This document shows positions 1 to 8,500 of a DNA stretch of 64,000 nt, piece after piece. A program made the position numbers and the translations under genes. Source of the DNA: Closterium sp. NIES-65 (Eukaryota > Streptophyta > Zygnematophyceae > Desmidiales > Closteriaceae); contig CANXME010001988.1 in assembly GCA_948144175.1 (NCBI GenBank), positions 558,001 to 622,000 of the forward strand, written 5' to 3'. How positions within the stretch are numbered: position 1 is the stretch's first letter; each line of letters opens with the position of its first letter. The notes beneath the pieces were generated by a model, which had not been told where the DNA came from, searched no databases, and was given only the letters and a program-made list of their open reading frames with translations.

Positions 1-1
1 G

Positions 2-337
2 TCCTCGTGTGAGACAGAGTACATGGCCCTTCATCATGGGGCAAAGGAGGTGGTGTGGCTGAGGCGTTTGTTGGAGGAAATCGGAGTGTGTTAGAGGGAG
101 CCGACTGTGATTTTCTGTGACAATGAGTCGGCGGTGAAGCTTGCGAAGAATGCCTGTCTTCATGTCTTGACAAAGCACATCAGGCCAAAGTGGCATTGGA
201 CAAGGAGGCTCCTGGACAAGGAGGTGCGGCTGCAGATTGTGAAGACCCAGCAGCAGGCGGCTGACATTCTCACCAAGCGCCTGGCAGAACCTGAGCATTG
301 GAAGGGCATGAAGCTTGCGGGAATGAGTGTGCATTGA
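2..337 (+). pseudogene. Copia RNase H C-terminus (element A1, 5'-truncated by window)
   Basis: This is the last part of a Ty1/copia polyprotein, the RNase H domain that degrades the RNA strand during reverse transcription. Reading from base 2, the frame shows the SSCETEYMAL block, then a TAG at 92-94, then the FCDNESAVKLAKN block, TKHIRPKWHW and ADILTKRL, which are the usual copia RNase H signatures. The TAG falls where related copies have a sense codon, possibly Gln (CAG to TAG). The frame ends with TGA at 335-337 and is followed after about 45 bases by a purine tract and an LTR, as expected for the 3' end of an element. The closest relative in this window is the RNase H of E3. The rest of the element lies before base 1. 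Confidence 0.85.
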
Positions 338-380
338 GGGTGCATGCTTGAGTTATGGCATGTGAGATGATGGTTGGCAG

Positions 381-394
381 CCAGAGGGGGAGTT
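381..394 (+). promoter_or_regulatory. Polypurine tract of element A1
   Basis: A purine-rich run (agaggggga) sits directly before the TG that opens the LTR at 395. In LTR retrotransposons this tract primes plus-strand DNA synthesis. Its position between the RNase H stop and the LTR fixes the LTR start. Confidence 0.75.
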
Positions 395-960
395 TGTTGT
401 GTGATGCAACCATATGCATTCACGTCTGTCTGCCTCCCATCATGTGTTTGTGCGTTGCATGCGTGGTGTGAGCGTGTGCAAGAAATTTGTGTCTTGTGTG
501 GTTTGGATTTTCTGTGAGTGTGTGTGTGTGTGTATGTTATTTGGCTTGAGCAGATATCTGAAGTGATTCCTCTACTCAAGAGCTTTCCGACGAACCAAGA
601 ATCGTCGCGATCGGAGCACAACCAAGAAAGTTACGAACATTGGAGTTCGTATGCTTATATATTTTGGTTGCAGCTACTTTGGGAAGTTGTGGCATTGACT
701 CAATATGGGGTACAGACTTGTGGGGGTTGGGAAATTCGAACACATCACTGTAGATGCTGCCAAGAGGTTGGGTGAAGCCAAACCAGGTTGGTAAGTGTGG
801 CCAAGTTGTGGTGAGGTGGATGGCATGGGTTGGAAAGTGACAAAGGTCAAAGTTTGTTGCCTATGGGGAAGGGAATTGTGTGGCATGGGGTTTCCTTGGT
901 TGGGGACTCTCTCTTGGGACCTTCCCTCTCGTCCTCCTCTTCCCCTCCTACCAGGTTTAG
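395..960 (+). repeat. 3' LTR of element A1, truncated (family A1)
   Basis: It starts TGTTGTGTGATGC and matches the reverse complement of the solo LTR at 20381-21256 almost base for base. The match continues to about base 960, at the end of a CT-rich stretch, and then stops. About 300 bases of the LTR 3' end are missing, including the expected CTCTAACA terminus. A (GT)n run lies at about 515-535. The sequence from 961 on belongs to the junction with the minus-strand element E1. Confidence 0.8.
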
Positions 961-1037
961 AAGGATAATTCTAACACAACCCATTAACCTGCAGGAATGG
1001 AGAAGATCGGAAGAGACAGAGGGTTTCAACCCCTGAA

Positions 1038-2762
1038 TCAGGGAGCGCCGAGGGGAGCAAGGCCGATAAGGCGAAGGAGAGCAGAGTGCGCAGGGCGGAG
1101 AAGTGCTTTGGTGAAGATGTCGGCCAAGTTGGCCTCGGCGGCAATCTTGCGAACGGCAACGAGACCCTTCTGGACTAATTTGCGGATGAAGAAGTAGTGG
1201 AGCTCAATATGCTTGGAGTGGTCGTGGAAGACGGGGTCTTGGTTAAGATGGATGGTGCTGGCATTGTCACACCAGAGAGTGGGGCAGCGCTGAGGGGCGC
1301 CGAGCTCATCAAGGAGAAAGCAAAGCCGACGGCACTCCTGAGCGGCCATGGTTCCGGCGTAGAGTTCGGCCTCACATGAAGAGAGTGCAATCGCAGAGGA
1401 GCGCGTGGAGCGCCAACTGATCAGGCCGCTGCCAAGTGTGAAACCATAACCCTGAGAGGAGCGGCGGTCCGGTTGCGAGTCCGCCCAGGAGGAGTCGCTA
1501 AAACCAGTGAGGAGAGGACGGGAGGAGCCGCCATGTGTGAGGGCGTGGTCCTTGGTGCCGCGGAGGTAGCAGAGAACCTTCTTGGCGGCTGACCAGTGTT
1601 CCTTAATGTGGCGGCCGGTGCCCACAAACCGAGCAAGGACACAGATGGGATAGGCGAGGTCGGGGCGTGTGCACATCATGGCATACATCAGGGACCCGAC
1701 AAGCTCGGCATAGGGACGGGAGGAGGAGGAGGGAGAGGTGGGTGGTGCCAGCTGATGACCGAAGGGGAGGGGGGTGGGAACGGGTTTGGCTTGTGCCATC
1801 TCGAATTTCTCCAGCACATGGCCGATGTAGTGAGATTGGGAGAGTGTGATGGTGTGAGCAGCTCAGTTACGGGTGATAGTCATGCCAAGGTAGTTCTGCA
1901 GCGCATCAAGATCCTTGCACTTGAGGCACTCCTGCAACGACCCCTTCACCTGGACCATGTCTGGCTTGGAATCGGCAAGCAGGATCATGTCATCAACATA
2001 GACCAGGATGAAGAAGCGACGGGGCGAGGAGCAGATGAAGAGACTGGCATCGGAGTGGGAGGCAGAAAAACCGAGGGACCGGAGAGTTGCGAACAACTTT
2101 GCATGCCATTCCCATGGTGCCTGCTTCAGGCCGTAGACCGGGCGGCGTAGTTGCCATACAGTGTTATCGGGGAAAGAGGCATGAAAGCCGGGGGGCCGCC
2201 GCAGGAAGATGCGCTCGTGCAAGTTGCCTTGCAGGAACGCGTTGGAGACATCCATGGAGTCAATCTCCATGTCGTCGCGTGCACCAATGTCGAGGAGGGC
2301 ACGAAGGGTGGGTGGCTTGATAGTGGGGGCGAAGGTGAACCCAAAATCCTTTGCCCATTCCTGGGTGAAGCCCTTCGCAACCTAGCGGGCCTTGTAGACT
2401 GGTTCCTCTCCTAGCAGCTGCTTTACACGAAAAAACCACTTGCCTTCAACGAGGTTGGCGTCGGCGGGGAGGGGAACGTCGACGAAGGAGTCGTTGCGAA
2501 TGAACGCTTCACATTCCAGGAAGATGGCGGCTATCCACTTGCCAACATCAGGGCAGGTGATAGCTTCCTGGAAAGTGGAGGGGACAAAGATGGGAGCGGA
2601 GACAGCGCTGAGGACAAGAGCGCCAAGGAAGTTGGGATAGAGCGGGGCGAGAGAGGGAGTATGCTGCTGGACCGTAGTAAGCTCCTCGTGAGAGTCCTCA
2701 AGGAGGTGGAGAGAGTTAGGGGGTGCGGCACCAAGGATAGGATCAAGAGAGCAGGTATGCAT
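1038..2762 (-). pseudogene. E1 reverse transcriptase and RNase H (two in-frame stops)
   Basis: This is the copia RT/RNase H end of the E1 polyprotein. The frame is constant from 2762 to 1038. It has the RT start (WIAAIFLECEAF, then VEGKWFFRVK), a TAG at 2382-2384 where Tyr of the R-Y-VAKGF motif is expected, then MDVSNAFLQGNL, RRPVYGLKQAP and the catalytic YVDDM. A TGA follows at 1863-1865 (probably from CGA). Then come LVGSLMYAMMCTRPD, the RNase H blocks SSCEAELYAG and CDNASTIHL, and ADIFTKAL, ending with TGA at 1038. Both catalytic cores are recognisable, but the stops make it non-functional as it stands. The nearest relatives in the window are E2 and E5. Confidence 0.9.
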
Positions 2763-2817
2763 GAGGGGGAGGAGGAAAGGTGAGGAGCGAGCAGTTGCTC
2801 TCCGCTGCTGTTGATGC

Positions 2818-3120
2818 TGGTGCTGATAGAGCGCCTGCTGCTGCTGTTGTTGCTACTCCTCCCGTTGCTGCTGCCCCTTCTGCTGCCCCTGCAGCTGCCC
2901 CTGCTGTTGCCCCTGCTGCTCTCCCCGCTGCTGCCCCTGCTGCTGCTGCCCCTGCTGCTGCCCCTGCTGCTGCCCCTGCTGCTGCCCCTGCTGCTGCCCC
3001 TGCTGCTACCCCTGCTGCTGCTGCTGCGGCTGCTGCTGCTGCCCCTGTTGCCGCCCCTGCTGCTGCCCCTGCTGCTGCTGCGGCTGCTGCAGCTGCTGCG
3101 GCTACTGCTGCTACTGCTGG

Positions 3121-3157
<37 letters not shown>

Positions 3158-3193
3158 ACGGTTGCGGCTGCTGCTGCTGCTGCTGCTGTGAAG
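2818..3193 (-). repeat. CAG/CTG microsatellite in the E1 integrase-RT linker
   Basis: About 375 bases of (CTG)n on the plus strand, interrupted by CCCCTG units, mostly spaced in threes. On the coding (minus) strand it is (CAG)n with CAGCAGGGG units, so it encodes poly-Ser, poly-Ala or poly-Gln depending on frame. It lies between the end of the integrase region and the RT of E1. The integrase frame and the RT frame differ across it, so at least one indel lies in or beside the repeat. Confidence 0.85.
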
Positions 3194-3416
3194 GAGACGG
3201 AGGGGAGGAGGGGGAGGGGGGGGGGGAGGGGCTGTGGAGTGGGCGGGGGACGCAGGTGCAGCAGGATCGTAGATGTCAGCAGATGAGGGAGGAGGGAGTG
3301 GAGCAGGGAGAGGTGGCAGGAGTGGTGCAGGAGGGAGGAGGGGAGGAAGGACAGTGTCGGCCCAGGCGAGGGGCCGGGAAGGGGGAGGGAGAGGGTCAGG
3401 TGGAGGAGTAGAGTAG

Positions 3417-4856
3417 TAGGGGATGGTCTCGTCAAAGACGACATCGATTCTACGGATGAGGCGTCCGGATGGAGGGTGGAGGAAGAGGTTGCCGGGTGAG
3501 TCGCGGTTGTGTCCTACGTAGACACACTCCAGAGCACGAGAGGCAAGCTTGCCGTGGGTGCGACCGGGAGGAGGAATAAGGACATATGCCTTGCAACCCC
3601 ATACACGGAGGCCTGCAGCATTAGGTTTGGTGCCCGCCCAGAGTTCTGTGGGGGGGTAGTGGCAGTGTGGTGAGGATGGGAGTGAAGGTTGAGGAGGAGG
3701 GCAGCATGAAGGAGCGCATAGCCCCAGAGGGAAGGAGGGGTGGAGGCGTGAGCGAGGAGACAGCGGGCGATTTTGGTGATTTCGTGGATGCGGCTCTCTG
3801 CGACGCCATTCTGCTGCGGAGAGTGGGGAAGGGGTGAGTCTGTTGAATGCCATAGGTGGCGCAGTAGTTGGAGAGAGTGTGATTGAGGAACTCGCCCCCA
3901 CCGTCAGAGTGGAGGCGGCCGATGGGACATTTGAAGTGGGTGTGGCACTGCTCAGCCCAGTTGATGATCACAGTCGGTGCCTGGTCATTGGTGTGGAGGA
4001 GGAAGATGGAGGAGTAGCGGCTGTGATCGTCAACGAGGACCAGCATGTAGTGATGGCCTTGGCGTGAGCGGGTGGGGGAGGGTCTCCAGAGGTCCATGTG
4101 GACGAGGTCAAGTGGGGCAGGAGCGAAGGAGGGATGGCAGTGATGGGGAGATTGCTTGAGTTTGCCGTGGATGCATGAGGGGCATGGGGGAGCGGAGGAG
4201 GAGGGAAGGGGAGGGAGGGTGGGGGGGAGGCTGTGGAGGAGACGGGAGGTGATGGCAGTGCGAAGGGCTGCAAAGTTGGGATGGCCGAGGCGGTGATGTA
4301 AGAGCACAGCAAGATGGGAGAGATGCTCCGAGGAGGAGGGGGATGGGGGGGACGAAATGTAGGAGGGGGGCGGAGGTGAAGGAGTGGTGGATACCGGGGG
4401 AGGAAAGAGAGGAGGGTTAGTGGAGGTGCCAGCACAGATAGTGACATGGCAGAAGGAGGGACGAATAATGCGAAGTGTGTAGAGGCGAGTGCGAGGGCAG
4501 AGGGGAATGCCTTGGAGGAAGCGACCAGAGGCAGTGTGGTAGAGGTCACAGTAGGTTGCATAACCTGGATAGACAGCGGTGATACCTGCGTGTTGGAGCT
4601 CACGGTGGGAGAGAAGGTTGTTGCGGAGGGTGGGAATGTGAAGACCAGTGACTTTACCAGATGGAAAAATGGTGCATGTTAGAGTGGAAAGGTGGGTGCA
4701 GGGGATGGAAAAGCTGGCGTCAGCACCGTGTACCTGAGTGGGAAGAGGTAGTGGAGTGAGGGTGCCGGTATCTTTGAGTGCAGTTTCAGTGGCCCCGCTA
4801 TCAAGGACAAAGTCCAAGGTGGGGGAAGTGTGGGACATGGAATACTGGAAAGTAGT
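3417..4856 (-). pseudogene. E1 protease and integrase (frameshifted)
   Basis: From 4838 downwards the frame shows the copia protease motif FVLDSGAT, a GAG-pre-integrase zinc-binding block (HHRLGHP, then CPSCIHGK) and the integrase core with HMDLW, the VDDHSRY strand and LHSDGGGEF. Near 3840 the reading shifts. The SPQQNGVAE motif (third catalytic acid) and the C-terminal block LRVWGCKAYV...RIDVVFDETIPYYS appear in another frame down to about 3420. Domain order is that of Ty1/copia. A TAG at 4857-4859 separates this part from the gag tail in the same frame. Non-functional because of the frameshift. Confidence 0.88.
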
Positions 4857-5237
4857 CTAATTAATGGAAGACGGGTACATGGAAGGAAGAGACGGAGTGA
4901 TAGCAATGTTACCAGGGAAGCTATCGTGCGTGAGAGGAGTGGCCACACCTTGGGAGGGAGGGGGAGGGGGGACGCCCCAGAGAGGGGCGGGGGAGGTCTG
5001 AGTGGCAATGGTAGCCGTTCCGAAGTTCAGCTGCTGCTGCTGCCAGGGCGCAACTCCAAGTCCCCACTGCGGCCCAGGTCCCCATGGCTGCTGCTGCTGT
5101 GTGTGTGCTGCGGCTGCTGCTGCTGTTGCAGGAACTGATGCTGCTGCTGCTGCTGCTGCTGCATGAGATGCTGCTGCTGGAGATTGAGGTATTGCTAGGG
5201 AGGTGCAAGTAGGCGGAGGTGCGAGGGTAGGTAGGCC
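4857..5237 (-). pseudogene. E1 gag C-terminal part, Ala/Gln-rich, cut by E2
   Basis: This is the low-complexity tail of the E1 gag, with a CAG-rich run at about 5030-5170 that reads as poly-Ala/Gln and then a WGPGPQWG-like stretch, just upstream of the protease. The frame runs into the protease frame through one TAG (4857-4859). Its upstream end is the E2 insertion at 5238. The remaining gag is found at 12190-12283 and 24177-25285. I see no CCHC zinc knuckle in this piece. Confidence 0.7.
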
Positions 5238-5369
5238 TGTGAGAATAAGCAAACAGGAATGAAAATGACTAAGTCAGGGTTGGGTACAAATACAACCCTA
5301 GAAAGCTGTACCCCATATGTGCTACCCCACTATAGCCTACAAACATGCATCAGCTATAGTAATCTGACA
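5238..5369 (-). repeat. 3' LTR of E2 (132 bp)
   Basis: On the sense (minus) strand it begins TGTCAGATTACTATAGC and ends GCTTATTCTCACA. It reads as identical to the copy at 12058-12189. A core with repeated GGGGTA blocks (GTAGTGGGGTA-like, then GGGGTACAGC) is shared with the LTRs of E5, E6, E9 and E10. Confidence 0.93.
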
Positions 5370-5380
5370 CACCCCCATAG
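5370..5380 (-). promoter_or_regulatory. Polypurine tract of E2
   Basis: The sense-strand sequence CTATGGGGGTG abuts the LTR. The same tract precedes the 3' LTR of E5 (38278-38288) and, slightly changed, that of E10. Confidence 0.75.
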
Positions 5381-5578
5381 GCAAAGTGGGGGAGAACAAG
5401 GGGTCACAAGACCAGTCAAGCAAAGCAAAGCAAAGCAAGCTCAGGGTGGATCACAAAGTCACCACACAGTCCGAGCACAAGAGCAGGGCCAGAGGCCAGT
5501 TCACAAGCAAGAGTACAGACATATATAGAAGACTAGACAAGCAAGAGCAGGTATATATATGTCACAGTACAAGTAAAA

Positions 5579-8500
5579 TCAAGAGGAGAGCAAGTGAGGC
5601 AAGACAGGCACAAGACCCAGCGGGGTGCAGAAGCGCTGATGGTCACAAGGCGCGAGTGCCTTGGTGAACACATCAGCAGTGTTGGCCTCAGAGGCCACGT
5701 ACGCAAGTCGCAACTGACCACGCTGCTGCAGCTCACGAGCAAGGAAGTAGCGGAGAGCAATGTGCTTCGTTCTGTGCTCCAAGCGCTGCTCTCGACACAA
5801 GGCCAGCATGGCCTTGTTGTCTACGTACAGCACTGGAGGAGAACGAGGCGGCTCTCCAAGGTCAGTCAGCAGGTAGGTGAGCCAGCGAAGCTCCTGTGCA
5901 GCCATGGCCCCGGCGTAGATCTCAGCCTCACAACTGGAGCCGAGAACCGAAGACGAGCGAGTAGACCGCCACGAGACAGAGCCGGAACCAAGGCTGAAGG
6001 TGTAACCCTGTGACGAGCGCTGTGTAGCCTGGTCGTCAGCCCAAGAAGCGTCCGCGTGGCCGGTAAGGACCACTGGACTCCGCCCTCCAAGCACTAGCCC
6101 CATGCCCGACGTACTGCACAGGTAGCGCAATACCCTCTTCGCTGCAGCCATGTGCTCTGGTCGGTGTCTCCCAGGAGCAACATACCGTGCAAGAATGCTC
6201 AGAGGGTATGCAAGGTCAGGTCGAGTGCAGGTCATCACGTACATGAGGCAGCCAACAAGCTCTGGGTACGGGCCACTCGACTCAACGGACTCATCCGAAG
6301 GCAGAGATGAGAGTGAGTGGCGAGTAGACAGAGGAGTGGCCTGAGGCGAGGAGTACGTGAAGCCGAAGCGCTGAAGGACCTGCTGCACCATGTGTGACTG
6401 AGTCAAGGTGATGGTGCGGCGTGCTCTCTCCAGAGTGATCTGCAAGCCAAGGTAGCTGCGCAGTTCACCCAGGTCTGTGCACGTGTGTCTCTTCAGCAGC
6501 TCGGACTTCACGTAGGCGAGTCCAGCAGTGTCCGCTGTGGCAAAGACCAAGTCGTCAACGTACACGAGGATGTAGAACGGCGGCAGTGAAGTGTCGGTGC
6601 GCAGAAACAGCGACGGGTCAGCAGTAGAAGGAGCAAACCCAAGAGCCGCAAGCGTAGTCCTCAGTGTGTCGTGCCACTCACGCGGTGCCTGGCGGAGACC
6701 GTAGACTGGCCGTCGGAGGCTCCACTGGGTGCCAGGAGGGAAAGTCCCAGTGAAGCCAGGTGGACGGCGCAGCCAGATCTCCTCGTGCAGGCTACCCTGC
6801 AGGAACGCAGTGCTGAAGTCGAGAGAGTGAAGCTCGTAGTCGCGCTGAGCGGCTATGTGCAGCAGCACCCGAAGAGTGGTCATCTTCGGGGTGGGAGAGA
6901 AGGTCTGAAAGTAGTCAACTCCCTGCCGCTGACTGAAGCCACGAGCAACGTACCGCGCCTTGAAGACAGGTGGAGAGCCCGGCGGCCGCTTCACCCGGAA
7001 GATCCACATGCCACTGACGATGTTCGCCCCAGGAGGGGGAACTGCGTCAACGTAGGTGCCTGTGGACTTCCAGGAAGCCATCTCTGCATCCATAGCTGCT
7101 TGCCACTGAGAGGAGTAGGGACCCTCTACGGCCTCCGCGTAAGAGCGCGGAGTCGGGATGTCTAGTGCATCCGGGTCTCCCTCAGGAGCAAGCAGTACAG
7201 ACGCGAGATGAGGTGAAGCAGCAGCCAGACACTGTAACTCCTCCTGCCTGTCCTCTAGGACGTCCGTGCCAAGAGCACACTCACCCCCGACGGACGGAGG
7301 ACAGACAGACGCAGACTCAGCAACAAGACTAGCAGCGTAGTCTAGACGACAGCGAGCAGCAAAGTCGACGAGCTCAGCGACAAGAGCACACGCAGCAGTG
7401 GACTCAAAAGAGGGGTCAGCGACGACAGTAGCAAGCAGACGCGTGACAGTAGGACTGGCAGCACGAAGAGAGTCCGACTCAGGGTCGGCAAGCGCAGGAA
7501 GAGAGGACTCAGGAGGAGAAGGCAAAGGGGCACGCAGAGGAGAAGTGGACGGACGCAGAGACATCCGGTGCGTGCCAGGGACAGGAGGAGGACGCTGACG
7601 CGAACCGCGACCACTAGCGCGAGCAGCACGAACAGGCGACGCGGGACGAGACGCAGGCTCACGACGCTCAGCAAGACCTCCAGTAGGACCAGTGTAAGGA
7701 GAGGGAGCAGGCAGAGGAGAGGAAGGCTCCAACAGTGACGGCGACTGGACAGGCTGTGGACACTCTACCGAAGGAGAAAGACCAAGAACCTGCTGTAGGA
7801 GCGGAACGAAGTACGGCCGAGGCCGCGCGGCAGCTCCAGACTCAGCAGGGACAGCACCAGCACCCTCAGCGACAGCACCAGCGCCACCAACACCTCCAGC
7901 GGCAGGACCTCCAGCAGCACCAGCAGCAGAACCACCGCCAGGACAGACAGCAGTAGTCTCAGCACCAACACCCTCAGCAGCTCCAGCTCCAGTAGGACCC
8001 GCAGGCCCAGCAGCTCCGGGACCGGCAGCACCAGCACCCTCGATGGTCGACGAAGCTCCAGCTCCAGCAGCACTCCTCAAGCGGCGAGCAAACCACTCGC
8101 GCAGCTCCTGTGGAGAGAGGGGCTCCCGGCGAGACGCAGCAGCAGGAGAAACCCCAGGCTCAGCAGCTCCAGACTCAGCACCTCCAGGCTCAGCAGCTCC
8201 AGACTCAGCACCCCCAGACTTAGTAGCTCCAGCTCCAGTAGGACCCGCAGGCCCAGCAGCTCCGGGACCGACAGCACCAGCACCCTCAGCAGGCGAAGAA
8301 GCTCCAGCTCGAGCAGCACGCCTCCAACGGCGAGCAAACCACTCGCGCAGCTCCTGTGGAGAGAGCGGCTCCCGCCGAGACTGAAGAACCGGAGAGCCCC
8401 CAGGTCCAGCAGGCGCAGGCTCCGCACCTCCAGGCCCAGCACCCCCAGGCTCAGCAGCTCCTGACGTAGCACCCTCCGACTCAGCACCCCTCGGCTCAGC

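Noticed and set aside
1596-2414. Plus-strand ORFs of 77-184 codons over the E1 RT
   Set aside because: Antisense of conserved RT/RNase H coding sequence.
2780-3286. Plus-strand Leu-rich and Ala-rich ORFs opposite the E1 linker
   Set aside because: Antisense translation of the CTG repeat. The real coding strand is minus, with integrase and RT on either side.
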